From Lolium rigidum (taxonomy: Eukaryota > Streptophyta > Magnoliopsida > Poales > Poaceae), in NCBI RefSeq assembly GCF_022539505.1, contig NC_061508.1, positions 37,442,256 to 37,506,255 on the forward strand: 64,000 nt of DNA. The letters run 5' to 3'. The position numbers and the translations under genes are program-made. Every line of letters starts with the position of its first letter. Within the stretch, counting starts at the first letter, position 1. A model generated the notes under the pieces. It did no database searches and was not told where the DNA came from. It was given only the letters and a program-made list of their open reading frames with translations. Shown here in pieces: positions 32,470 to 44,686 of this stretch.

Positions 32470-33749
32470 TTTTTTCGATAAAGGGAATATATTAATATCA
32501 AGAAGATACCAATTACACCCAGCCTCTGCAACAACGCACCATCCTAATGGCACTACGGATTCACACAGCTAAAAAGGGAAAAGAAAACTAAGAAACAAAA
32601 GCCCCGCTACAGAGATCTCGGCCTAACAACAAAGCAAGACATCCACCGCCAAGACAACACCTCGAATTACGTACTCTCCAAAACACGACGCCTCCAAGAA
32701 GGGAACAAGTGCTCAAACACCATCGTCGCCCGATCAAAGATCTTAGGTTTTCACCCCGAAGATAGTCCCCGCTCTCAAAACAATGCCTCCACCAAGGCCA
32801 TTGCCAGGCACAACCAGTTAAGGCCAGACCTTGGGTTTTCACTCTGAAAGGTTGGACTCTGCGCTTCACCTGTGTTGTTGCCCCCACTTTCATACCGCTG
32901 TTGTGAAGCCCAGAACACCAAGCCAGTCTCTCAACAGCGTGGAGACTTGAACCTCCCTTAGCTAGTCCTCCCCTCCGGCCTTCATGAAATTCTCTTCTTC
33001 CGACTTTCATCATGGATCCATAGTCACTTGATGTCAACACAGAAAAAGAGCTTCGCGCCGCTCCCTCCGTAACCAATCGGTCGGAATAAAAGCATGGGTG
33101 CGCACGACCGAATACCTCCGATCCAGCAAACTCTGTGCAAAGCACCGTTACATTCGCCGGCGGAGCCTTCCGAACTCAACCCTCCGGCCGGATCACGAGT
33201 CCGAGCCTCCGGTAGGTCCTCCTCTTCACGCAAGAGAGGCCCTAGGACCGCCGCCTTTATTCTCGCAAGACATGAGATCCCAAGATCCACCATATCTTGC
33301 TGGCCCTCTCCGGCGGAAGGAGGAGGCCGCCGCCAAGGTCGGGGCCGCCGCCCCGACGCCCAAGTGATGCGGGCAGAGCCGCAGACCATCGATGCAACCC
33401 GCGACGGAACAACATGGTGCAGGAGCTCGGGGCCCTCCAGACCCATGCGGGTCCAGATCGAGCCCAACCACCCCGCCGCCATCTGCCAACCGCCAAACGC
33501 CGCACCTCCGGCCGCCGTTGCCACGCACCACCACCGCAAGGCCCGAGAGCGAGCGCCGCCGTTGCCGAGCCCTGCCGCGACCAGCAGGAGCCCCGCCGCC
33601 GCCACACCGCGCAGGCTTTGCCCGGCAGCGCCTTCGGCGGCGGCGGAGGGAAGGGAGGGCGGAGGGGAGGGGTACTCGGGCGGCGGCAGGTGGAGCCCCG
33701 GTGCGGCGCAGCGCCGCCGCACGGGGGGACGGGGGAGGGGGAGGGGTTC
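32470..33749 (-). mobile_element. Non-LTR retroposon, 15-bp TSD, upstream of F-box gene 1
   Basis: An exact 15-bp direct repeat ATGTAAAAGTTCCAT lies at 32455-32469 and 33750-33764. On the minus strand the element starts GC-rich at 33749 (GAACCCCTCCCCCTCCCCCG) and ends TTAATATATTCCCTTTATCG then A7 at 32470. That 3' tail is the one seen on grass LINE-related retroposons. At 1280 bp with no RT motif it is non-autonomous. Open frames over the GC-rich 5' part on both strands are low complexity and are not called genes. Confidence 0.88.
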
Positions 33750-34439
33750 ATGTAAAAGTTCCATGACATGTCCATCTCTAAGTTAAAGAAAAAAGTCTCA
33801 AGGTGATGCGAACTAGGGATGCAAGAGGACAACCAACGGGACAACCGGTGATAGCGAACTAAAGCAGTGGCAGTACAAACAAACTAATCTCTAAATAACG
33901 GTACAACTAAGCTGCCTCATATTACTCATCCCAAATATGAATGTATCTAGATATATACATCCCGACGAGTAATTCAATTCGGTGGGAGTAACGGATTTTG
34001 ACTATGGAGAAGAGTGGATCCGGCGCACCGCTTTGATTGCTTGTGGCTAACACACCGCTTTCTTGGATGGACAATGCTTTCCCAATAAATATGGATGGAC
34101 AATCTCTGTTCACCCGTTTTTTTTTCCCTTTTCTTGTTTAGCCACTTTTTTGCTGAATGTCTTTGTTGCTTGTGTGCTCAATCGGCGAGTGAGGGGATAC
34201 ACTTGCAACCAAGACTTTCCACATTTAGCTCATTTAGAATGAGACGTTGTCCATTAGGCCATCGCCTTCTGCTGCTAACGACAGAAGACAAACACGAGCT
34301 TGCTTGGAGACCTCATCTTTGATTCACCTCCCACGCCATGCTATGATACCTATTTGTGGGAGTTTCGACCATGTGTCAATCATGCCCTTGATCGAGCCTT
34401 CGGTTACCCATAAAGATTAAAATCTTCGCGTACCCTGCC
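33750..34439. other. Intergenic with a Stowaway fragment (about 33915-33992)
   Basis: ATGAATGTATCTAGATATAT followed by CGGTGGGAGTA at 33982 is the inner and right part of a Stowaway element whose left end is degraded. No gene seen. Confidence 0.45.
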
Positions 34440-34770
34440 TTCATCGATATGCTCAGCACCAAGGCCAACTTTCTCTTGAGAAGTTGCGCCACATTTAATG
34501 CTTGTGCTCTCTGCGTCTGAAGATGGATGTCACCTCTTCTTCGGCTGCTCCTTGCCGTCTGCATACTAGCAGTGCAAGATAGTACCGCCCCAGTGGCGAC
34601 TCTCTGTCGACTTGGCGTGCCAGCATCGCGGTACTTCTCTGGAATTTTTGGAATGCCCTTAACAATCTCATTTTCAATGTTGCTCCCATCGTGACGCTGA
34701 TATTATTCGGCATGCGGCTGGTGATCTGACTATGGATAGCCCAATTTCCCATTATTTGAAAATCTTAGGT
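34440..34770 (+). pseudogene. LINE ORF2 C-terminal (zf-RVT) fragment
   Basis: Plus-strand pieces in shifted frames: NACALC (34496-34513), SEDGCHLFFGCSLPSA (from 34514) and LWNFWNALNNLIFNV (34637-34681). The C-x2-C ... C-H-x3-F-x-C pattern followed by an 'LWN.W..RN..IF' block is the zinc-binding RVT region at the end of plant LINE ORF2. A one-base frame change separates the two Cys pairs. It abuts an F-box remnant on its right. Confidence 0.65.
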
Positions 34771-34854
34771 GCCACTAAAATTCAGTGCCTCCGCCAATGT
34801 CTGCGACAACAATGAGTGTTGTTGCATATTTGCTGGTTCTCTAGAGAGGGTTGT

Positions 34855-35110
34855 CTCACGAAGGCAAGACAAGAAGCGACCAGGCTCAAGATGACCCACA
34901 AGACGTCGTGGGGCAGCGTAGCCCAGTCCGTCTCCGCCGAACAAAGGAAGTCGTGATGATCCACGAAGTCCTTGTGGCCGCTATTGAGCCGGTGGCGGCG
35001 GGATGGCAGATCCATCGGGTTTCTGTTTCTCTTCCTCTGGACCTTATTCACATCTGGCTACTTTTTAGGTTTACCGAAATCGAGCTGCAACTGCAACCTC
35101 TGCCGACTAA
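34855..35110 (-). pseudogene. Truncated SKIP19-like F-box gene (N-terminal part only)
   Basis: On the minus strand, from a start at 35051, the frame runs MNKVQRKRNRNPMDLPS, then DSG-like LNSGHKDFVDHHDF and the F-box start TDWATLPHDVLWVILSL. Similarity stops after that (about 34880) and the frame continues into unrelated DNA to 34782. 5' flanking words (GAAATCGAGCTGCAACTG) match the leaders of the intact copies. Only the first third of the F-box is left and no LRR part, so it is non-functional. Confidence 0.75.
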
Positions 35111-35293
35111 ATATAAGGAGTGGTTTCCATTTAGCAAAAAAAAACAACTTTTATGAAGTAAAATCAAGGTTACGTCGTTCACTAGAGAGGGTTTTACCTT
35201 CACCTGACACCTGAGCTACTCGATCGGATATATGAATGATTCAGATGAGGTAGAATGATAGCAGGTGCTTTCTGATTAAACATATGAAGGATA

Positions 35294-35941
35294 CAGAGGA
35301 GAAAATACATGAGGCGATCTTGAGGCGCCTCTAAAACCCATCTAGGGTTCCGTCCCTCTCGCCGGCGATGCTGCCGGTCCGCTTCATCTCCGGAGGCCTT
35401 GGAGCCTTAGAGACGTGACATGGTGATGCATCGGGAAGGCTTCAGGTCTTCGTTTAGTTTGTTTTCAGTGTATTTTTTGGAATGGTGATGCGTCGGCTAC
35501 ATCCTGAAGTCAGAATAAAGTCCTCTCCGTCTATCCTCGCTCGGTGGTGTGTCTAGCGCTAGCGAAGGGCGCACAGAGTCGTGTGTCCGGCAGATATCCT
35601 AGGATCCGGTCGGTTTTCTTATTCGCTGGTGTGGTTTAAAGTCAGTCTCTTTCGATCTACGGTTGTCATCACTAGCGATGGTTGTTGCTCTGGTGCGCTG
35701 GTCCTTTGAGGTCTTAGCACGACAACTTCGTGTATATGTACTACAAACAAGTTCTACTACGACAAGCTTTGCCTTGCTCCGGTGATAGAGGGCGAGGACG
35801 GCGGTGCGCCTTCAGCTCACGCTAGTGTCTGTAGTCGTCGTTGAGTGGTCCAATGACCTATTTGTAATTTTTATTACTTTTGGACATCTTTGTACTTCTT
35901 TTGATGATTATTAATACACCGGTGAAATTTCACAAATAAAA
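35294..35941 (+). mobile_element. Non-LTR retroposon (SINE/LINE-tail type)
   Basis: Begins near CAGAGGAG, contains CTAGGGTTCCGTCCCTCTCG (35343) and TTTGATCTACGGTTGTCATC-like body, and ends TTAATACACCGGTGAAATTT then CACAAATAAAAAA. That is the 3' tail form of grass non-LTR retroposons. A possible short TSD AAGGATA flanks it (35287-35293 and 35942-35948), but it overlaps the A-tail and is weak. No ORF. Confidence 0.55.
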
Positions 35942-36904
35942 AAGGATAATCGAGAATGCACCTCCCTGATTTTGGGTTACTAATGCTCTGCCAATAAAAT
36001 GAAGTGGTTTCATTTTTTCAGTTCATCCCAAAGTAAGGGGTTTAACAAAAAAAGTATAAATGGCACCATCTCGATGTCTCCACATGGCTATAATGATGGG
36101 TATTTTGGACTCTTCTAGATTTAACATCGAACGTGAAAATTATGTTGATGCAAAAAGTAGTGTATTTAATAGCTAACAAACCGTTGAATATTTACGCTAG
36201 CCGATGCATAGAGATATATATGGTAAACTTTAAAGCTTGTTTGGATAATTTCTTTGCACTGGTTTGTCTAGACGAAATACTAAGGTAACATTTAATAATC
36301 TTGTAGCGCATCACATTGGACATATGTTTCGGGCTACATAGCTAGCTTACATAGTACTATTTTTGCCCGAACACAAGTTTTTAGCTTAAAAGAATCCAGA
36401 GTAATTTTTCTTACTACTTTGTAGAGGATATGATAGCATTCCAAAGAAAAGTTGTTGTCATACTGCGTGATTTGGAATAGAATAAGATAAGAGGCATTAT
36501 AATTTACGATCAATCTACAGATGAAGAAAATGGATTTGATTCTGACATTCGAAACTGCCGAGTTCAGAGGGAAAACGCCAATGAGACGTAGCCAAAGAAA
36601 ACATCACAATTCATGTTTGCATCATGTCCACCAAACCACATGAGTTAGTTGACTGAGATATGCAAATAAATCATGTTCATTGCTCGATCCAAAATGTTTA
36701 AAGTAAGCCTCATGTTAAGATAATCATTAAGTGTATCATTTCTTTCGCTTATCTTCGAAATGGAGGGCAAATAACCCTTTACTATTATTGAATGCACGCC
36801 ATTCCACTAGTAGAGAGGAAATGGAGAGCAGATAAGTGATTACCTTTTACTATCGTTGAAATACCCTCTACGGCCAACTATTTGTGATTTATTTTGCAAT
36901 GAAA
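35942..36904. other. Intergenic, no gene seen
   Basis: AT-rich, no conserved reading frame and no terminal repeats noticed. Confidence 0.4.
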
Positions 36905-37185
36905 AACTGATCAGGGAATCGACCATCCGATGACTTCACCTGCCTGTTGATAGCAATTTCTTTTGGCCATATTTTTTTTAGGCTCTCAAGCTGGCTGCTG
37001 GCGGCCGCCGGAGGGCCGACGTCGCGGCGGATGGATCTCTCGGGTTCTGAACGTCCTCCTAGACTTTTTGACCATCTTGTTTCGTTAGGCTTTTTGCTCC
37101 ACTCCAGATCTAGTCAAACATGGGCCTGCTTTCCAATATAAATAGAAGGATTTCAGAATTCACGTTTGACCTTGCATGAAGATAT
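36905..37185 (-). pseudogene. F-box gene remnant: 3' flank fused to N-terminus and leader
   Basis: 36905-36975 resembles the 3' flank of the F-box gene at 58719 (both have CA(A/T)CCGA and ACCTGC, then TTTCTTTTGGCC). Directly after it, 36995-37185 resembles the N-terminal codons and leader of the same gene (GGAGGGCCGACGT, then CTCGGGTTCTGA, CATGGGCCTGC, CACGTTTGACCTTGCATGAA). The whole coding body between is missing, so this is a copy collapsed by an internal deletion. CCAATATAAATAGAAGG at 37133 would be a TATA-like element on the minus strand. Confidence 0.7.
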
Positions 37186-37406
37186 GAGTTTTTTTAGGGA
37201 CATGAATATATGAATTGATGGAGTCTGTTTGACGTGCATGAAGAAATTATCACGGTTTGACTGTGAATTTGGCCAATATGGGTAGGTAACTTTCTATCTA
37301 ATTAGCCGTCTAAATATATCTAAGATGGAGAGAAATCTTAATGGGTCCTACTGCTAACTTTATGTGAGCCAATAGGAAACATGCATGTGTTCAGTCCTCT
37401 GTAATA

Positions 37407-37955
37407 CTCCCTCCGTTCTGAAATAGTCTAAATTTAGTATCAAAATTTGTTCTGAAATACTCTAAATTCTAGCTTTTAGTCAACAACAACACCGAAAACG
37501 AAATGGTTTTGCTTATTGGGTGTTGTTATTTTCAATGTAGCTTAGATTGGTTGTTCACATATCTAAGTAGTACTCCCTCCATACCGGATTAAAAGACAAT
37601 TAACCTGGCGCAGCGGGATTAAGGCAAACGTTGATTGGTTGAGATTTGCTTCGTCACTCCATCCGCAGGAGTAATTAGAGGAGCTGAACCATCTATTTAG
37701 GCCCACGCTGCATGACATATAAATTGTGCATGCATTGGCGGAAAGCACCTCGCATGGCAGAGAAAAGGAAAGGACTAGAGTAAAAGTAGGAAACCACCCC
37801 ATGCGGTACAGTAATTGAGGAGAATAAATTCAGCTAATTGCCTAATAATTCGGTTTGCCTTCTAAGGAAAAATTTGTCTTATTATCCGGTATGGAGGGAG
37901 TACTAACAAATGCAATACTAGTTTGTCTCATTAGACTAAATCAGAATGGAGGGAG
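37407..37955. mobile_element. Stowaway MITE containing a second Stowaway
   Basis: Outer element CTCCCTCCGTTCTGAAATAG ... CTAAATCAGAATGGAGGGAG with TA on both sides. It is the same family as 30780-31018, but interrupted at 37573 by another Stowaway; without the insert it is about 219 bp. Confidence 0.9.
37573..37900. mobile_element. Nested Stowaway MITE
   Basis: CTCCCTCCATACCGGATTAA ... TTATCCGGTATGGAGGGAG, 328 bp, inserted in the outer Stowaway at ...AAGTAG-TA. TA duplications are at 37571-37572 and 37901-37902, and the empty site AAGTAGTACTAATAAATG is preserved in the copy at 30780-31018. Confidence 0.93.
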
Positions 37956-38542
37956 TATATAATAATCTTGGTCACATCTCTAGAAAAAACAATGTAGAGC
38001 TAGGATAGAGAGTTCCCTACGCATATGCTGACTCAAACATTACTCTGTTTTATCACCCATTTCATGAAGAGCGTGCAAAAAGGTTGTTTCAACTCAAATT
38101 ATTTGATCTTAGGTTGCACGGGAAATTCAAGGATTAGGCCTAGTTTGACAAAAAAAAAATCAACTTCTTCCAGAAACCATCCCACTTCAAATCCATACAA
38201 ATTCCTAATGATAAAGTTGGTTTCATTTTGTTGCTTCCTATCTAGATCTTATTATTATACACTATATAAAAGCTATACAAATTCTCGCGTTTTCAACTAT
38301 GCACGGTACTGTTCAAATCACATTTTTACCCATTGGTGGTTTGACGCGTCTGCTTCTGGCTGGAGGATGTTACTGTTCATGCGTTGTTTTCAATTTTTGT
38401 TGCACGTAATTACCTGCTAGCAGTCTGGTTACTTGCCGGTTTCTCTTCCCCAGATTGTAAGTTGTCCTGCCGGTCATCTGGTTTATTCAGTAAAAGCGGT
38501 TTCAGGTCCCACCTGGAACAATCGAGGACCTCCACCACTTTA

Positions 38543-38816
38543 GACTGCTCATAGTAGGAGTAACATAGCTAGTAACATCATATATCTCAAGGCATTTTGG
38601 TGACATGGCATGCTAATAAATGAAGAAAGAGAGTGAGGTGGTAACTAGCTATGTTACCATAACATCACACATCTCAAGGCAAAATGAGTCTACAACATAA
38701 TAAATGATACAATGCATGACACCACATATAAGTTACTACCCACTATGAAGGTAGTAACCTAGACTAGTAACATGACATATGTTACTAGTCTAAGTTACTT
38801 CCTACTATGACCAGCC
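38543..38816. mobile_element. Tourist-like MITE, TSD TTA
   Basis: Termini GACTGCTCATAGTAGGAGTA and TACTTCCTACTATGACCAGCC are imperfect inverted repeats, with TTA on both sides (38540-38542 and 38817-38819). A TTA duplication fits PIF/Harbinger. Internal repeats of (G/T)TTACTA and CATCTCAAGGCA are typical of such MITEs. Confidence 0.75.
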
Positions 38817-39340
38817 TTACAGCTACCTTTGGCATGGGAGAAACCGAGGCGACACAACTCACAAACCGACCCAAACTGACCACGTTCTTCGTTTTTTCCA
38901 TCGTCCCCATTGCGGCTGCGTGCTCACTTTTATCCCTTTCATACCCTAGCCAATGATGGATCCGACTTCCTGGGGAAGAAACGATCGTCCACCGCTGGCG
39001 TCGCGCTCCACCGCCGGCCTAGCCGTCGCGCTCGGCACAGCCGGTTGACGAGTCAAACTGCTGCCTCCTCCGATGTGCCGTACAGTATGTATTACCTTAG
39101 CCCAGGTCTTCCATCAGCAGAGGTCATGGCCTGGGTTGGCTCCTTCCCGGACGTTGTCGATCTTCGCCCTTCCCATCTTGCATCAGGTATTTTTTTTATT
39201 TTTCGGTTGATCTGTGTTCTAACTTCGATTTGTTGTGATCCCCGATTTGACCGAATTTTATGGTCCATGCGCTTGGTTGTTTATGCTACTAGGTTGTTCT
39301 CCTGCTCCTTCAACCTATGGCTGGTCAAGTAATCTCTGGG
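38817..39340 (+). other. Exon-like GC-rich block
   Basis: Open on the plus strand from 38910 (peptide includes SMYYLSPGLPSAEVMAWVGS). The GC-rich part ends in CATCAG followed by GTATTTTTTT at 39186, a plausible splice donor. The peptide is not recognised. Could be a first exon captured by the candidate Helitron. Confidence 0.35.
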
Positions 39341-42300
39341 CTGCCAACTGCCTCTCCATTCTTATGCTCTGAGTTAAGCCTTGGGCTTGGGTGCACCTCT
39401 TGGTAGGTTGTGTTTCCTATCAGCTTGATCGATTGTTATGCGATTTTCTGAATATAAAACTGACTTGAGTGGATCTTCGTGTCCCGCTGAATTTCAGTGT
39501 TTGTTGTGTACATATTCTTCACTAATCTCTATCTCCTTCTCTGAAAACTAAAAGATTAATTCTCTGAAAGTTATAGGTCTGTGACGAGCGTTTGATTCTT
39601 GACCTGCAGTCAAAGCGCTTGAAGCCTAGGATGATCCGGCCGCGGCCGGCCGATCATAATAAGGCGTGGTAGACGGAGCCGAAGTCGTCCTAGCTGACCT
39701 CAGGCGTGCTGCCGAAGCCGTTGATCCCTACAGCCCAAACAATCTTACCTATGTCGCGCCCCTCTCCTCCAAAAGCCTTCAACCATCAGATTTCTTCTTC
39801 TGAAATTTTTGATGATTATGTATTTTTTCTCCTTGAACTAGCGTTGTTGTACAATTTGCAGCTGGCTCTATGTGTGTTACTGTTCTAAAATTTGCAGTCA
39901 CCATCTTTTTCTTCAGATATGATGTTAACGACGTAGGTGAATCAAGGCTGACAACCTGTTGCTCATGGTCTCCAAATGGCTCTGGATGCTGGCTAGGTTG
40001 GTTTATCGTTCGGATCCATGTTCTACTTCCCGGTTTAGAGTTCAGTAAAGTTTTATTGCACTGGGATTTTGGCTGTTACTGATCTAGAAGTATTGGTGTT
40101 AGTGGAGGCCTGAAATTGCTATTTGGAAATACCAGTGAATTCTCCAGCAAAAAATGTTGTTTCGCTACTGATAATGGATGTTTGATGGTGTCTCATAACT
40201 CACGCTAATTTTAAGGATGGATTTAGTGCATGCAAGTTTACTAGGGGCATAGACTTCAAGTTTGAATAGAGCATTGAGGTACTGTATTGCTTTGATTTCA
40301 ACATGTGTTTATTACAGATCAAATAATGGTGACTATACAGTAGTTATTCCCCATTGTGGACACTGTTATTTCATCTACTTACAATTAGCTCAGGCATGCA
40401 GTTCCTTTACGAGAAGTGGGTGCCTAAGCTCACACTCACATTTACCCATGAAAACCATTCAACATAATTCCTTTAGACTTATCTTCAGATATTATTCCTC
40501 CGGGTAAACTTTATTGACCTATGATGTATCCTAAGTTTTTTATGAAGTGAACTATCCGAAGAATTTGGACATTCTACATGTGTGCACAAGCTGGCATGAT
40601 TGGAATTTGTTTTATTTAGCAATTTGAGTATTTCGTCTCACTTCCAGAGGTCTCTCATTCACTTCATTATGTTAGTTATTTTTCAAATACCATTTAGTTT
40701 TCAGCGCTTCTTTGGCTCATATGTTAAAATGTATACCGGCATTGGATATTGTCTCGCTTAATTGAGGAAATTGTCCATCTTTTTTAGTTCAGGAATTTTA
40801 ATATGTCACCTTACTTTCAGAAAATATGTTGGATAAAATATGACAAGTTGTAAGTAGGAATTATGCGAGCTGATGTGGTAAGTTCTAGCTCTTCTTTTTA
40901 CATGGGCGGCTAAGTTCCAGCTCTTTTCTTTACATGCCCATAAAATTCATCATTTGTTTGGTTTATGGATCGATATCTGCACTTCGTTTGTAGGATGCCA
41001 GTAAAGTAAAGATGAAAATTGAAACGTGCTATTGTGTTATAGTCCAAATTTGTCAGCTCATTAATAATCTAACCAATTGGACGGCCGCTGGTTTGGAGTG
41101 CAATTTCTCATGTATGCACTAGCTACCAATCTACGAGAAGTACCCTTACACATTGTCATGTTTCATGATGGTTATTCTCCCAGTCTCCCTTGAGTGCATG
41201 CCTCTCTATGCAGCTACATGGCTTACAACATGATTCATTCTTACCTCCATACCAACAACAGCGATTTTATATTTCCTGCACGTTTTCCTGCTACTGTTGC
41301 AACTCAGTCTAGGCAGAACATTAAGGAGGTTGTTGGCTCTGGCCATATGCAAAATTAACATGTATTTTTCAGTATTTTATCTATTATGAATTATTTTTCA
41401 TTTCCTTTGGAATTATATTACTGTTCTAATATCTGCTCTTTATTTTTAGTTCCATTTTATTTACAAGGTACTAGGATGGGAAAATGTCGACGAGAACATG
41501 GCTACTTCTCTTGCTTTAAGAAACATCCGGGTATGCTTTAGGTTTTGTCTGTCGAGTATTGGCGAGTGTATGTGTTATATTTTTGCCTGCATTCTTGAAT
41601 GATTTTTAACCGCTCGCCAATGGCCCAGCTACTTCTCTTGCTTTGTCATCACTTCCGTTATTGCATGGCTTCATCAGAAGAAAAAAAATCCAGTTGGGCT
41701 CGCATTTGAACTTCAATTGTTTGATTAAAAAAATTAAGAAATGGCATGTTATTCATTGGGTATTGGATTTAAATTTGCTCTGGAATCCAGATGTGTGATT
41801 TATTCGATCATGTTTGTCACTCTTTTAGCAGGTTCCAGTCCCTTGACCATGACATGTCGACCGGTCTTTTGGACTTCTTGTGAGTGTGGGCATCCGTAAG
41901 AGAGCTACATCCAAGGAAATGATCAGCAAATTTTGTTGTCTGTCTGCTTAAAAATGTTTCTGTACTATATCTCTCTCCAATTGTGAACTTTTGTAGGTGT
42001 GAAATTTAATTTTCCTCTGGAATCTGGATGTTTGATTTATCCAATCATGTTTGTTTCTCATCTAACAGGTTTATGTACGGAATTAATCTGCAAGAATTCA
42101 GTTTAGGAAACTGATGCATAGCTTTCTAAGGCTGTGAACTACCGCCGCATTGGATGGCCATCCATGAACTAAGGTAATGAGGGGTGTAGGCTACTATTAT
42201 GTACTAATTCAATTATGGTCCATGTGTGAAGTTGAAATTTTAGATGAACTTCTATTATGTCAGACTAATTAAGTGGTGAGAGTGAAGGAGTGGAATGCAA

Positions 42301-44686
42301 GGAATATGGAAGGATATTGCTTTCAGCTGATGCCTACAAGTTTGTCCAGAAAATCAAGTTTGTGGGTTTACATTGGCCGTTTTATTTCTGGGTAGATAAA
42401 TTGTTCAGGGAACTTGCAACTTCGAATGCTTTACTGCTGTGCAGGCATTCCATATAGCTGTAAGCTCATACTTATGTCATGGAAATATAAATTTTCTAGG
42501 CAAACAAAATTTCTCACCATTCACATTAACTTTGTATGTTAGCCCTTTTGAACTTATGGGGATATTTGGTGTCTCCAGGAGTGCAACAAAATTCAAGCAC
42601 ACTGCATTGCTCTGTTGCAATGTTTAAGTCTTTGTGTGTCAAATAGACCCGGAAAACATGGCTACTTTTCGTTTTGATGACACACAGGCCATCGATTTGT
42701 TGTGCAACTTAGCTGAATGTTCTGATGTTGCACTTCTGATGATGAAAATTATGAATTCAGCGGCGGAGAGGCTTCCAGTGTGATAGGCTTCTCTAACCTT
42801 TCTCTTACCTGGAGCATTGCTCATGTTCCTGCACATTCATGGAATACTATTTTCGATTTATGTTCATTTCATTTTGGAGAAGGATTATCCCTTGAAGGTT
42901 TCCTCCTAAATTTTGTTGTTCTATTTTTGTAGCATGAAACTATGGTAATGGGTTGTGATGCTTTAAGAAGGATACTCATGTAGGTACTTCTTACTATATT
43001 TTGGAGGACCACATTGTGTTGTGCTCATTTTAGGATGTATATGTCCGCTTTAATGTTAAATCGCATCAAGACAAATGGATGCAAATTTGTAGGTTCTAAC
43101 TTAGTTACCACTGCATGAACTTCCATGATTTAGGGATGGTTGTTATTAGGGGAATTGATCAAGAATAATTAGTCAATTCGTTGTACTTTTTGTTTTGAAA
43201 CTATGGGATTCTGGACACTGTTTATTTCTTGCCAAAGATTGATGCTCTACTAATATCCATTTTATTTTCGAAGTTATAGTATGGTTTCTCAATTGGTTTT
43301 TTGTAGGAGTTAATGCTGAAATCATGCTACCATAAAGTGGTTGTTGTTTCACTTCCCCCTTTCTTTTTGGATGTTTATTTATCAACTTTAGGCCACAGAT
43401 CGACTATCCTATATATATGTTAATTATGTTGAACTGCACTATGATGGTTGTCTAACTGGTGGTGCGCTCACTAGGTAGTATGTACAACATGCTGCCGTGA
43501 CAATTGTTGTCCAAGTGTACTTTGAAGTCCAAACTTTTTGCTTAGTATTATGATGGCCCTCTCAATGCTTATCTAATACTTTTTCAGTAACTCCATGGGA
43601 GTTGAGAAGACAACACAAGAGAGCATAACAAACTCCAAACACTCACTCTGCTGCGAAGCAAGGTCACCAAATCCAAGCACTTTTTTTTTTGGGTAAGTAG
43701 AGATACCTTCCTGTGACAAGCAAAGAATCCACGCATTGATCGGAAAGGTTCTTCTGTGTGGTCCATAGGATAAATATGATGGAATTGATATCCTTCCAAT
43801 ATGATGCTCTTATAGCTGGACACCTTGCTTCGTTTTTGAAACGATGATTTCTGACAATTTACCTAACGCATTTTGAATTATAGATGTGTAGTGGTAGGTG
43901 CATTCTGTGGAGCAACAAGACGACCTTTGTTTTATTTTGTTCACATCTGTTGAGTACTGCACTAGGCAAACTGCAAACATATAGGAGATCATTGTATACT
44001 TCTGTTTCTTCGATCTTTGTTGTAATTTGTATGCATCTTTGTATATATCTACAATTCCGGTGAACTATGTGATGGGTGTTGACTTAGTATTATCGAGTTT
44101 TCATTTCTATTCTTTACTCGAGAACCTTCTCAACTAATTATCCTCTCAATACAGCCATCTCTATTACCCTGACAACCATTTCGATACAAGTATTAGGGCA
44201 CGCCCCTTAGAGAGACCCAATCTTTTATACTTAGCCTATGGATCACCGTACAGGCGCGGTAGATTGCTTAATTTCCGTTCGCTTTCTTTCATCCGCTGAG
44301 CGACGCGTGTTCTGTTATTTTTTCTTGCCTTCAACGATTACTTTCCTTCATCTTTTTCCAGAGAGCCGGGCGACCGGTTACCGGCACGGATGAAATAGGA
44401 CTGTGTATTGTTAACAAACTCTTCCGGTTTCTTTTCCCTACTTGACGTGTTTGATTTAGTTCGGTCAAAGCGGTGGTAGACTCCACCACCGAACGATCGA
44501 GTCAGTTCTGGATTGGGTCGTGGCAATGAGTCAGTCTTTTTTGGTCTTTTCCCTACCATCTCCGCCTCCATGGGCTATCCTGGGAGCTTTTCCTGGCCGA
44601 GAATTCGAGATCTTCCCCATGGCCACCTAAACGGAGCGCCTCTGGTTGTCACCACGCAGCACGAGGAGGCCGGCTGCGCGGGGGAG
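39341..44686. other. Long intron-like region, no gene identified
   Basis: AT-rich with scattered GCAG/GTAAGT-like signals. One GC-rich piece at 39600-39790 (GATGATCCGGCCGCGGCCGG and a CTGACCTCAGG stretch) may be a captured exon, reading in neither strand to a known protein. From 41500 to 41640 the words 'ACTTCTCTTGCTTT' recur. No complete coding region is visible; 44560-44686 is a small GC-rich block with ATGGCCACCTAA. Confidence 0.35.

Noticed and set aside
33024..33844. Long open frames on both strands (up to 246 codons)
   Set aside because: They overlap the GC-rich 5' part of a retroposon, are low-complexity and cross its target-site duplication, so no protein is claimed.
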